Positions 43,235 through 51,339 of a stretch of DNA of 64,000 nucleotides are shown one piece after another (within the stretch, counting starts at the first letter, position 1; each line of letters begins with the position of its first letter). Source of the DNA: Sphingobacteriales bacterium (GTDB taxonomy: Bacteria; Bacteroidota; Bacteroidia; Sphingobacteriales; Sphingobacteriaceae); assembly GCA_014763615.1 (NCBI GenBank), contig JACXVB010000001.1, forward strand, positions 1-64,000, read 5' to 3'. The position numbers and the translations under genes were made by a program. The notes beneath the pieces were generated by a model. That model saw only the letters and a program-made list of their open reading frames with translations. It made no database searches and had not been told where the DNA came from.

Positions 43235-43265
43235 AAAGGGAATAAGTTGAACACTCATTCCCTTT
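43235..43265 (-). terminator. terminator after frr
   Basis: Arms AAAGGGAAT (43235-43243) and ATTCCCTTT (43257-43265) form a 9-bp stem with a 13-nt loop. On the minus strand the stem is followed by a T-rich run. It sits 24 bases past the frr stop and closes the pyrH-frr transcript. Confidence 0.75.
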
Positions 43266-43288
43266 TTAGGTCATGATGAAACGACTTT

Positions 43289-43852
43289 TTAAACAGTCAT
43301 TACGTCTTTTTCTTTGATCTCTGCTAGATGATCTACTTTGGCAATATAGCTGTCTGTTAATTTTTGAACTTCGGCTTCACCTAATTTAATTTCATCTTCA
43401 GAGGCTCCATCATTTTTTAATTTCTTGATGCTCTCATTGGTGTTTTTTCTTATGTTACGGATAGCAATACGTCCGCTTTCAGCTTCTTCCTTCACTTTTT
43501 TTACTAAATCTCTTCTTCTTTCCTCTGTTAAAGGAGGTACGTTTAAACGAATAACGATACCATCATTTTGAGGGTTTAAACCAATATTCGCCTCCATAAT
43601 TGCTTTTTCAATAGGATTAATCATCGCCTTTTCCCAAGGTTGTACTACAATGGTTCTAGCATCCGGAGTATTGATATTGGCAATTTGAGCTAGCGGTGTT
43701 GGTGCTCCATAATATTCAGCCATAATTCCATCTAGCATTCCTACACTTGCCTTTCCCGCTCTAATTTTTGTAAATTCTAAATCGGTATGAGCTAAAGCTT
43801 TTTCCATTAAGGATTTTGCCTCATCTAATTCCATTTTAATGAATTCATTCAT
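43289..43852 (-). CDS. frr: ribosome recycling factor
   Basis: A 187-residue protein that, with EF-G, splits the post-termination ribosome. The family pattern is clear: FTKIRAGKASVGMLDGI, EYYGAPTPLAQIANINTPDART, VVQPWEKAMINPIEKAI, then IRLNVPPLTEERRRDLVKKVKE and the C-terminal helix KLTDSYIAKVDHLAEIKEKD. Length is typical. It is 24 bases downstream of pyrH, the usual bacterial pyrH-frr pair, and is followed by a terminator. Confidence 0.98.
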   Translation of the reverse strand: MNEFIKMELDEAKSLMEKALAHTDLEFTKIRAGKASVGMLDGIMAEYYGAPTPLAQIANINTPDARTIVVQPWEKAMINPIEKAIMEANIGLNPQNDGIVIRLNVPPLTEERRRDLVKKVKEEAESGRIAIRNIRKNTNESIKKLKNDGASEDEIKLGEAEVQKLTDSYIAKVDHLAEIKEKDVMTV

Positions 43853-43876
43853 GGTACTATTCTTTTGTAATTGATC

Positions 43877-44581
43877 TTATTTTACTAAAGTTCCTATCGT
43901 CTCACCCTCAACTAATTTCATCAAATTACCTGTTTTATTCATATCAAAAACTATAATCGGTAAATCATTTTCATCACATAGGGTAAAGGCAGTCATATCC
44001 ATCACATTTAAATTTCTATCATAAACCTCATCAAAACTTAAATGTTCAAACTTAGTGGCATTTTTATCTTTTTCAGGATCAGCGGTATAAATGCCATCTA
44101 CCCTTGTTCCCTTTAAAACCACGTTTGCCTTAATTTCTATGGCCCTTAATGCTGCAGCAGAATCTGTGGTGAAATACGGGTTTCCGGTACCTGCACCAAA
44201 TATCACTACCCTTCCTTTTTCTAAATGGCGCATCGCTCTTCTACGTACATAAGGCTCGCAAATTTGCTCCATTTTAATGGCAGATAATAAACGGGTGTAA
44301 ACGCCTAAAGTTTCTAGCGCATTTTGTAAAGCCATAGCGTTGATTACCGTGGCTAACATTCCCATATAATCAGCTTGTGCCCTGTCCATTCCAGATTTTT
44401 CAGCACTTAAACCTCTGAAAATATTTCCTCCGCCTACCACAATGGCTATTTCAACACCTGTTTTCTGAACCGCTTTAATTTCTTCTGCATATTGTAATAC
44501 CATTTTATTATCAATACCGTAGGATTGTTCACCCATTAGGGATTCGCCACTTAATTTGAGTAGTATTCGCTTATATTTCAT
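43877..44581 (-). CDS. pyrH: UMP kinase
   Basis: A 234-residue hexameric UMP kinase of the amino-acid-kinase fold, converting UMP to UDP with ATP. Motifs are [15 protein letters not shown] at the N-terminus, [34 protein letters not shown], and [20 protein letters not shown]-type nucleotide site (about 130-150), with [19 protein letters not shown] following. Length matches the family. Co-transcribed with frr. The product UDP is the precursor of the UDP-sugars used by the polysaccharide locus. Confidence 0.98.
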   Translation of the reverse strand: MKYKRILLKLSGESLMGEQSYGIDNKMVLQYAEEIKAVQKTGVEIAIVVGGGNIFRGLSAEKSGMDRAQADYMGMLATVINAMALQNALETLGVYTRLLSAIKMEQICEPYVRRRAMRHLEKGRVVIFGAGTGNPYFTTDSAAALRAIEIKANVVLKGTRVDGIYTADPEKDKNATKFEHLSFDEVYDRNLNVMDMTAFTLCDENDLPIIVFDMNKTGNLMKLVEGETIGTLVK

Positions 44582-44745
44582 GTGTTTTGGCTAATATTTT
44601 TGATTTGAATAAATGTAGTGACGCTTTTAATCGGATAAAAATATGATTGCGTTTACATTTCATTTTGGGAAAGTTTGTCAAAAATATAAAATTCTGTTAT
44701 AATACGAGAGGTGTTTTTAAAAATGATACTTCCTAGCAATTCCCA

Positions 44746-45840
44746 TTAGTAAACCGAGTCTTTAAAAATTGTATGTTTGATGTTTAAGTCTTTGTCCATT
44801 AACAATAAATTGGCATTGTTACCAACTTCAATTTTTCCAAGCTTTGTTTGTTTCAACAGTTCAGCAGGATAGGTGTTTGCCATTCTTAAAGCCTCTTCAA
44901 TTGGGATATTCACTTCATGAATACAATTCTTGACCGCTTTTATCATCGTTAATGCAGAACCTGATAAAGTTCCATCTGGCATGAGGTAGCATTCATTACC
45001 AAGAACATGCTGATAGGAACCTTTATGGCATTCTGTCACTGCATCTGTGATGAGAAACAGCCGATCTTCCATTAACCTTTTAGCAATCTTGATCATTTCA
45101 AAATCAACATGAATCCCATCTGCAACAATAGAAGTATAGGGTCTTTTAGCGAAAACAGCCCCAACTAAGCCCGGACTCCGATGTTGAAGAGGGGGCATTG
45201 CATTGAACAAATGCGTTGCAGCAGGAATCTTTTTGAAAAATTTTGAGGCTTCATCAAAAGTCGCCATGCTATGTCCAGCAGAAATGATAATTCCGGCTTC
45301 ATTGAGAAGGTCAATTATTTCTTCAGATTGCAATTCAGGGGCAATAGTCATCATCTTCACTATTCCTTCAGATTTTTGAATGATTTCTTTTACATATTCC
45401 TTTGTGGCGACTTTCACATATTCTTCGATATGAGCTCCTCGCTTAAGCGGATTAATAAACGGACCTTCTAAGTGTAATCCTAAAAAACTCCCAATTTTTG
45501 GGGCATAGCTTTTGGCTACCTCTATCGCTTTTAGAAAAACATCATCAGCGTTTGTGGCCAATGCTACTAAAAAACCCGTACATCCCTGCTTTATGAGTAT
45601 GAGCTCCATCTCCTCTAAAGAGGCATGATTTAAATCGGCCGAAAATAAGGTATTTCCAGCGCCATAAATCTGTAAGTCTAAAAGGCCAAGGCATACTTTT
45701 TCAGCCTCTAGTTTTACATAATCAAAAGGAATTTCCCTAGCATTTATATTCATCACCATGCCACCCTCAATTAAGATGATTTGATTTTGATAAATTTCTT
45801 GGTTATTGTAGATGCTTTCGGCTTTAATAGCAATTTTCAT
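44746..45840 (-). CDS. nagA: N-acetylglucosamine-6-phosphate deacetylase
   Basis: A 364-residue amidohydrolase that deacetylates GlcNAc-6-phosphate in amino-sugar catabolism and wall recycling. Signature blocks are HLEGPFINPLKRGAHIEEY (about 126-144), ISAGHSMATFDEA, AATHLFNAMPPLQHRSPGLVG, ADGIHVDFE, and LITDAV carrying the catalytic Asp. The frame starts two codons earlier at a TTG, but ATG 45840 is the natural start. It lies alone between pyrH (164 bp) and the tsf terminator, not with nagB or a GlcNAc transporter. No clear promoter was found just upstream. Confidence 0.94.
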   Translation of the reverse strand: MKIAIKAESIYNNQEIYQNQIILIEGGMVMNINAREIPFDYVKLEAEKVCLGLLDLQIYGAGNTLFSADLNHASLEEMELILIKQGCTGFLVALATNADDVFLKAIEVAKSYAPKIGSFLGLHLEGPFINPLKRGAHIEEYVKVATKEYVKEIIQKSEGIVKMMTIAPELQSEEIIDLLNEAGIIISAGHSMATFDEASKFFKKIPAATHLFNAMPPLQHRSPGLVGAVFAKRPYTSIVADGIHVDFEMIKIAKRLMEDRLFLITDAVTECHKGSYQHVLGNECYLMPDGTLSGSALTMIKAVKNCIHEVNIPIEEALRMANTYPAELLKQTKLGKIEVGNNANLLLMDKDLNIKHTIFKDSVY

Positions 45841-46043
45841 ATTCAAAGTTATTGTTGTACCCTATTCAAATCCTAATTGGCACAAAACTTTATTTAAGTT
45901 AAAATTAAGCTGTTTTTTTAAGGAAACATTAAAATGCCCATATTTTTATCTTGATTTAGTTGTCTGATTAAAAACCCCGTAAATTTTTATCGGATAATAA
46001 TGATTAGAAAAGAAGATCATTGATTCCAGAATTCCTATCAAGC

Positions 46044-46076
46044 AAAAAATCCCCATCTAATTAAAGATGAGGATTT
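46044..46076 (-). terminator. terminator of the rplM-rpsI-rpsB-tsf operon
   Basis: Arms 46046-46058 and 46065-46076 (AATCCTCATCT paired with AGATGGGGATT when read on the minus strand, one U.G pair) are followed by six T on the minus strand. It lies about 55 bases after the tsf stop. Confidence 0.8.
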
Positions 46077-46128
46077 TATAATCCTAATATAAGGTCTTAA
46101 ATCTTAAATCTATAATCTTACTTCTAAC

Positions 46129-46968
46129 TTAAGCGCCTAAAGCCACTCTTTTGAAAGCCGTTACGGTTAAACCCTTAGAAGTTTCATCTAAGAATTTACG
46201 GATATCTTTAGAAGAATCTTTCACAAACTCTTGATTCAATAAAGTTTGTTCTTTGTAGAATTTATTCAATTTACCTAAAGAGATTTTCTCTACCATTTCT
46301 TCTGGTTTTCCTTCAGCTCTGATTTGCTCTTTAGCAATTTCTAATTCTCTTTCGATAATTCTAGCATCTACATCCCCTTTATCAATCCCTACTGGATTCA
46401 TGGCTGCAATTTGCATGGCTACGTCTTTACCAGCTTCGTCTAAACCATCAACAGTTTGGTTAAAACCAACTAATACAGCTAAACGATAGTTTCCGTGGAT
46501 ATAAGCTACAACTTTATCAGCAGCAATAGTTTCGAATTTAGAAACACCGATTTTTTCACCGATTTTACCAGTTTGATCAATTACTAAATCAGAGATTTTA
46601 GAACCGCCAATTTCTTGTGCTGTTAACTCATCGATAGAAGTAACACCAGTTTCAACCGCTTTGTCAGCAATAGCTTGAGCAAAAGCTACGAAATCTGCAT
46701 TTTTAGCTACGAAATCTGTTTCGCAGTTTACTTCAACAATAATTCCTTTTTTACCATCGGCAGTGGTTTTTGCAATCACTACTCCTTCGTTAGAATCTCT
46801 ATCTGAACGAGATGCTGCTACTTTAGCACCTTTTTTACGTAAATAATCAATTGCAGCTTCAAAATCTCCATTAGATTCCATCAAAGCTTTTTTGCAATCC
46901 ATCATACCTGCGCCAGTTTGCTGACGAAGTTTATTTACATCTGCTGCAGAAATTTGTACTGTAGACAT
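46129..46968 (-). CDS. tsf: elongation factor Ts
   Basis: A 279-residue guanine-nucleotide exchange factor for EF-Tu. It has the N-terminal UBA-like domain (SAADVNKLRQQTGAGMMDCK), the TDFV core motif (VNCETDFVAKNADFVAFA) and the dimerisation domain ending in GLTVTAFKRVALGA. Length is typical. It is the last gene of the rplM-rpsI-rpsB-tsf transcript, 123 bp after rpsB; that gap carries two intergenic repeats and is unusually long for this pair. Confidence 0.98.
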   Translation of the reverse strand: MSTVQISAADVNKLRQQTGAGMMDCKKALMESNGDFEAAIDYLRKKGAKVAASRSDRDSNEGVVIAKTTADGKKGIIVEVNCETDFVAKNADFVAFAQAIADKAVETGVTSIDELTAQEIGGSKISDLVIDQTGKIGEKIGVSKFETIAADKVVAYIHGNYRLAVLVGFNQTVDGLDEAGKDVAMQIAAMNPVGIDKGDVDARIIERELEIAKEQIRAEGKPEEMVEKISLGKLNKFYKEQTLLNQEFVKDSSKDIRKFLDETSKGLTVTAFKRVALGA

Positions 46969-46982
46969 TTTAAAAATTTTAA

Positions 46983-47088
46983 GCCCTCTCCCCCATAAGG
47001 GGGAAAGATTTGGGCGTGAATATTTTGTTTAATAATTTAAATATGCAAAGCCATCATTACTCCTCTCCTTTAGAGAGGTTGGGTGAGG
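46983..47088. repeat. two intergenic repeats between rpsB and tsf
   Basis: Two related palindromic strings lie here: one at 46983-47018 (centre CTCTCCCCCATAAGGGGGAA, then GATTTGGGCGTG) and one at 47060-47088 (CTCTCCTTTAGAGAG, then GTTGGGTGAGG). Both show the C-TCTCC...GGG-GTGA pattern that I recall as a frequent Bacteroidota intergenic repeat. Each can form a hairpin in the transcript between rpsB and tsf. Confidence 0.55.
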
Positions 47089-47091
47089 CTA

Positions 47092-47958
47092 TTATTCGGC
47101 TTTTCCTTCTTCAGTTTCAGCTGTTAACGCACTAGCTTCAGAACCTTTTCTAGTTCTTTTTCCAGTCTCAGCGGGTGCTGCTTTCTCAGCTTTAGGAGCT
47201 GCTGCTGCCGGAGCATCTAATTTTGCTTTCTCCGCTGCTGCTTCTTTATCTGTTTCAGCATCTTTCTCTTGCTTTCGCTCTTCTAAACCTTCGATAATTG
47301 CGTTAACAATAATTCCGGTAATTAAAGAGATAGATTTTGTAGCATCATCATTTGCTGGAATAGGGAAATCGATGTTTGAGGGATCTGAGTTAGTATCCAC
47401 CATTGCAAAGGTTGGGATGTTTAACTTTAAAGCTTCAGTAACAGCAATATGCTCTTTCTTCACATCAATTAAGAATAATGCAGCTGGTAAACGGTTCAAA
47501 TCAGCGATACCTCCTAATAAGGTTTCTAATTTAATACGCTCACGCTGAATCATTAATTTTTCTTTCTTAGAAAGTACATCGTAAGTGCCGTCTTTAGTCA
47601 TCTTGTCGATGTTAGTCATCTTCTTGATAGACTTACGAACAGTTGCAAAGTTGGTTAACATCCCACCTAACCATCTTTCGGTTACGTAAGGCATATTTAC
47701 TGATTTTGCGTATTCTGCAACGATGTCTTTAGCTTGTTTTTTGGTTGATACAAATAACACTTTACGTCCAGATTTCACAATCTGCTTAATTGCAGATGCG
47801 GCCTCTTCCACTTTTACTAAAGTTTTATTTAAATCAATGATATGGATTCCGTTGCGCTCCATAAAAATATATTGCGCCATTTTCGGATTCCACTTGCGGG
47901 TAAGGTGACCAAAGTGTACACCTGCATCCAATAAGTCCTGATAAGTTGTTCTTGCCAT
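47092..47958 (-). CDS. rpsB: 30S ribosomal protein S2
   Basis: A 288-residue S2. The conserved core runs from TYQDLLDAGVHFGHLTRKWNP through FVSTKKQAKDI, YVTERWLGGMLTNFATV, LPAALFLIDVKKEHIAV and TFAMVDTNSDPSNIDFPIPANDDA, to about residue 228. The last ~55 residues are a low-complexity, Ala/Lys/Glu-rich extension (for example DAPAAAAPKAEKAAPAE) absent from E. coli S2 and probably disordered. It is 18 bases after rpsI. Confidence 0.98.
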   Translation of the reverse strand: MARTTYQDLLDAGVHFGHLTRKWNPKMAQYIFMERNGIHIIDLNKTLVKVEEAASAIKQIVKSGRKVLFVSTKKQAKDIVAEYAKSVNMPYVTERWLGGMLTNFATVRKSIKKMTNIDKMTKDGTYDVLSKKEKLMIQRERIKLETLLGGIADLNRLPAALFLIDVKKEHIAVTEALKLNIPTFAMVDTNSDPSNIDFPIPANDDATKSISLITGIIVNAIIEGLEERKQEKDAETDKEAAAEKAKLDAPAAAAPKAEKAAPAETGKRTRKGSEASALTAETEEGKAE

Positions 47959-47976
47959 TGTTGTGTCCTCCGAATT

Positions 47977-48363
47977 TTAACGTTTACTGAATTGGAATTT
48001 CTTACGAGCTTTAGCTCTACCTGGTTTTTTACGCTCAACCATACGGTTATCACGAGTCATTAAGCCTTTAGCTCTAAGTGCTGGTTTCCTAATCGCGTCT
48101 AATTCAACAATAGCTTTAGCAATCGCTAAACGAACAGCCTCAGCTTGTCCTTTAATACCACCACCTGCAACATTTACAGTTACATCAAATTGGCCTGTTA
48201 CCTCAGCAACAATAAAAGCCTGATTGACGATGTATTGTAAAGGAAGTGTTGGGAAATATTCCTTATGATCTTTACCGTTTACGGTAATGGTACCGTTACC
48301 CTCTTTTAAATAGATACGGGCAACTGCAGTTTTTCTTCTTCCAGAAGTGTTTGTAACTGACAT
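47977..48363 (-). CDS. rpsI: 30S ribosomal protein S9
   Basis: A 128-residue S9. The N-terminal TSGRRKTAVARIYLKEGNG, the central VAGGGIKGQAEAVRLAIAKA and the basic C-terminal tail ERKKPGRAKARKKFQFSKR are all diagnostic; the final Lys-Arg reaches the P-site tRNA in known structures. Spacing is 18 bases to both rplM and rpsB, so it is part of one transcript. Confidence 0.99.
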   Translation of the reverse strand: MSVTNTSGRRKTAVARIYLKEGNGTITVNGKDHKEYFPTLPLQYIVNQAFIVAEVTGQFDVTVNVAGGGIKGQAEAVRLAIAKAIVELDAIRKPALRAKGLMTRDNRMVERKKPGRAKARKKFQFSKR

Positions 48364-48381
48364 TTCTTTTCTCCTTTAAAT

Positions 48382-48825
48382 TTAAAATTTAATTGCTTTA
48401 GGGTTTTGTGCAGCATGTGGATGCTCATTTCCTGCATAGATATACAGGTTTTTGAAGATTGCTCTTCCCAAACGATTTTTAGGTAACATTCCACGAACAG
48501 CCTTCTCGATTACACGAGTTGGGTGCTTTGCCATTAACTCCTTTGGAGAAATGAAACGCTGACCACCTGGGTATCCGGTGTAAGAGATATAAGTCTTATC
48601 AGACATTTTATCTCCGGTCAGTTTTACCTTGTCTGCATTGATAACAATTACATTATCTCCGCAGTCTACGTGTGGGGTAAACGATGGCTTGTTTTTTCCT
48701 CTAATAATCTTTGCGATGTTAGAAGACAAGCGCCCCAAAATCTCGCCTTCAGCGTCAACAACTACCCATTGTTTGTCAACAGTCTTCTTATTGGCAGAGA
48801 CAGTTTTGTAACTTAACGTATTCAC
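48382..48825 (-). CDS. rplM: 50S ribosomal protein L13
   Basis: A 147-residue L13. Recognisable segments are WVVVDAEGEILGRLSSNIAK, IRGKNKPSFTPHVDCGDNVI, YTGYPGGQRFISPKELM and AVRGMLPKNRLGRAIFKNL. The start codon is GTG at 48825. It is the first gene of the operon, about 46 nt after the predicted transcript start, with a hairpin at the 5' end of the leader. Confidence 0.98.
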   Translation of the reverse strand: MNTLSYKTVSANKKTVDKQWVVVDAEGEILGRLSSNIAKIIRGKNKPSFTPHVDCGDNVIVINADKVKLTGDKMSDKTYISYTGYPGGQRFISPKELMAKHPTRVIEKAVRGMLPKNRLGRAIFKNLYIYAGNEHPHAAQNPKAIKF

Positions 48826-48858
48826 TTGCTTAATATTTAAATAATTAATAAAATATAA

Positions 48859-48875
48859 TCCCCATATTTTGGGGA
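48859..48875 (-). promoter_or_regulatory. 5' leader hairpin of rplM mRNA
   Basis: On the minus strand TCCCC-AAAATAT-GGGGA forms a short GC stem in an otherwise AT-rich leader, at or within a few bases of the predicted transcription start and 34 bases before the rplM start codon. The position fits an autoregulatory L13 leader or a 5' stabilising hairpin. I recall that L13 leader motifs have been proposed in Bacteroidia, but I cannot check a covariance match here. Confidence 0.45.
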
Positions 48876-48877
48876 CT

Positions 48878-48909
48878 GCAAAGATAGAATTATCAATTTA
48901 AATATCAAA
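48878..48909 (-). promoter_or_regulatory. promoter of the rplM-rpsI-rpsB-tsf operon
   Basis: Read on the minus strand, TTTG (48906-48909) is followed after 19 bases by TATCTTTGC (48878-48886), a full match to the Bacteroidota -33/-7 consensus. Initiation would fall near 48871. Confidence 0.8.
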
Positions 48910-49645
48910 TAGTTGGATGAAGTAATTTTGTTGAAAGGTCAAGCTTGGGGTGGAAGATTATAAGCTTTAGGCAGTAAGTCTAATTTGATGAGATCTTGAT
49001 ACTTATGATTTGTTAATTTTTGAAAAGCAAATTCCGTGGTGCTTCTGTTCCGATAGTCCCGTCATTCGCTCCTACTGCTCAAGGCATTAGGCTCGAGGCA
49101 GGTATCCGCTGCTACCGGGTTTATAAAAGGTTGGCTTCTAAAAAAGCTTTTTAATTTAACAAGTAAATTTTTTAAAGCGAAAACATAAAATCTTCAGTAA
49201 ACCTATCTATATTCTTTTTGACAGTTTGGTTTAAGAATTTGATTCCAGTCTTAAAGACATAACTAAATCGCTATATAGCATTACTTTAAAATTATTATCT
49301 CGTGAACTTAATTGATTACTATATCTTTAGAAACAAAATTTGAGAGAGAAGCTGTTTTTGCTATCTCACTAATAGAATGATCAAATATAATTTATCTATC
49401 AAACTTGTTGCAATCTATATCTAAGTGTAATCACGATATTTTTTATTCTTTAAAAATAATAAAAAATAAAGTTTCAGTGGCATTTCATAAATACTTAGTG
49501 TATTAAACTAGGTGTAAAAATATGTAAATTTTAAAATTGTGATCAATTTTAAAAAATCAATTTAAAAATATTTTCTATTATTTCCTTGTAATAAAGTAAT
49601 ATTAATCCTACTTTCAAAAACCTAATTATAAACTAATTCATAAAA
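48910..49645. other. long AT-rich intergenic region before the glycoside-oxidation operon
   Basis: About 735 bp without a convincing gene. One patch at roughly 49025-49125 is clearly GC-richer (contains CGATAGTCCCGTCATTCGC and GGTATCCGCTGCTACCGGG) and looks like a dispersed repeat or remnant. The last 200 bp are extremely AT-rich. CTTG (about 49587) and TACTTTC (about 49611) form a weak promoter-like pair before the ATG at 49646. No transcription-factor site was identified. Confidence 0.4.
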
Positions 49646-51325
49646 ATGTCAGAACAGAACTACGATGCCATTGTGATTGGTTCCGGTATATCTGGAGGCT
49701 GGGCAGCCAAAGAACTTACAGAAAAGGGTTTAAAAACCATCCTACTAGAGCGTGGAGAAAACATAGAACATGTTAAAGATTATAAAAATGCTACCAAAGC
49801 GCCTTGGGAGTTTCCTCATCGTGGTGGGCGTACGCAAGAAATGATCAGCAACTATCCAGTTTTAAAAAGAGATTATCCTTTATCAGAAAGAAACCTCAGC
49901 TTCTGGGTTAACGAGAAAGAATCTCCTTACACGGAGATAAAACGTTTTGACTGGTTTAGAGGCTATCACGTTGGAGGCAGGTCTTTAACATGGGGCCGAC
50001 AATCCTACCGTTGGAGCAATATGGATTTTGAAGCCAACGCAAAAGACGGTATTGGGGTAGATTGGCCAGTGCGGTACGATGAAATTGCTCCTTGGTACAG
50101 TCATGTTGAGAAATTTGCTGGAATTAGCGGTTCAAAAGAAGGTCTAGAACATTTACCTGATAGCGAATTTTTGCCTCCAATGGATTTAAACTGTGTGGAG
50201 AAAGATGTTGCCGCTCGTATCAAAAGTGAATATAAAAATCAAAGGCACATGATCATTGGTAGAGTAGCCCATGTTACTGGTCCTTTACTAGGCAGAACCA
50301 ATTGCCAATATAGAAATAAATGTGAATTAGGCTGCCCATTTGGAGGATATTTTAGTACACAATCTTCAACCTTACCAGCGGCAGCAGCAACCGGAAATCT
50401 TACCCTTAGACCTTATTCTATCGTTACCAAAATATTATATGACAAGGATACTCAAAAAGCAACAGGCGTTGAGGTATTAGATGCACAAACGAATCAAACA
50501 ATCGAATATAAAGCCAAAGTGATTTTCCTTTGTGCCTCTACTTTAAACTCGGCTTGGGTTTTAATGAACTCAGCAACTGATGTTTGGGAAGGTGGTTTAG
50601 GAAGCAGCAGTGGTGAATTAGGTCATAACTTAATGGATCATCATTTTAGAGCAGGGGCATCTGGTGATGTCGAGGGGTATGAAGATAAATATTATTATGG
50701 GAGAAGACCTAATGGTTTTTATATTCCTCGATTTAGAAATTTAAAGTTAGAGAAAAGAGATTATATCAGAGGTTTTGGCTACCAAGGTGGTGCGAGCAGA
50801 CAAGGTTGGAATAGGGATATTGCAGAGTTAAGCATTGGCATAGACCTAAAAGAAGCTTTATCAGAACCAGGAAATTGGACCATTGGAATGACAGGTTTCG
50901 GTGAGATTTTACCTTATCATGAAAATAGAGCTTTCTTAGACAAAACGGTAAAAGACAAGTGGGGATTGCCTGTATTAGCTTTAGATGCGGAAATTAAGCA
51001 GAATGAAATTAATATGCGAAGAGATATGATGGAGGATGCTAAAGAAATGCTTGAAAAAGCTGGAATCAAAAATGTTAAAGCTAATGATAGCGGTTATGGT
51101 TTTGGGCAAGGCATTCATGAAATGGGTACTGCCAGAATGGGTAAAGACCCTAAAACTTCAGTGCTAAACAAGTACAATCAGGTTTGGGATGCTAAAAATG
51201 TTTATGTAACTGATGGTTCTTTTATGACATCAGCTAACTGCGTGAACCCATCCTTAACTTATATGGCTTTTACGGCTAGGGCGGTTGATCACGCTGTTTC
51301 AGAATTAAAGAAAATGAATCTGTAA
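49646..51325 (+). CDS. GMC-family flavoprotein oxidoreductase (glucoside 3-dehydrogenase-like large subunit)
   Basis: A 559-residue FAD enzyme. The dinucleotide-binding motif is AIVIGSGISGGWAAKELTEKG (about 7-27). GRSLTWGRQSYRW is the flavin-contact loop, NCQYRNKCELGCPFGGY a Cys-rich insert, and the C-terminal catalytic pair is His in IHEMGTARMG and Asn/His-type in CVNPSLTYMA. With the subunit-3-like protein at 52801 and the cytochrome at 55702 it matches the three-part membrane-linked glucoside 3-dehydrogenases (LacABC-like), which oxidise C3 of a sugar. It has no signal peptide of its own, so export would need a partner. It is the first gene of the operon, 14 bases before the next. Confidence 0.88.
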   Translation: MSEQNYDAIVIGSGISGGWAAKELTEKGLKTILLERGENIEHVKDYKNATKAPWEFPHRGGRTQEMISNYPVLKRDYPLSERNLSFWVNEKESPYTEIKRFDWFRGYHVGGRSLTWGRQSYRWSNMDFEANAKDGIGVDWPVRYDEIAPWYSHVEKFAGISGSKEGLEHLPDSEFLPPMDLNCVEKDVAARIKSEYKNQRHMIIGRVAHVTGPLLGRTNCQYRNKCELGCPFGGYFSTQSSTLPAAAATGNLTLRPYSIVTKILYDKDTQKATGVEVLDAQTNQTIEYKAKVIFLCASTLNSAWVLMNSATDVWEGGLGSSSGELGHNLMDHHFRAGASGDVEGYEDKYYYGRRPNGFYIPRFRNLKLEKRDYIRGFGYQGGASRQGWNRDIAELSIGIDLKEALSEPGNWTIGMTGFGEILPYHENRAFLDKTVKDKWGLPVLALDAEIKQNEINMRRDMMEDAKEMLEKAGIKNVKANDSGYGFGQGIHEMGTARMGKDPKTSVLNKYNQVWDAKNVYVTDGSFMTSANCVNPSLTYMAFTARAVDHAVSELKKMNL

Positions 51326-51339
51326 CCTAAAAAACTGTT

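Noticed and set aside
45844-45851. TAACTTTG on the minus strand just before nagA as a -7 element
   Set aside because: It is only three bases from the ATG and has no TTTG at a suitable distance, so transcription would start inside the gene.
48306-48494. Minus-strand frames overlapping the rpsI/rplM and rpsB/rpsI junctions (48306-48494, 47829-48053)
   Set aside because: They are out-of-frame with well-established ribosomal genes and overlap them heavily.
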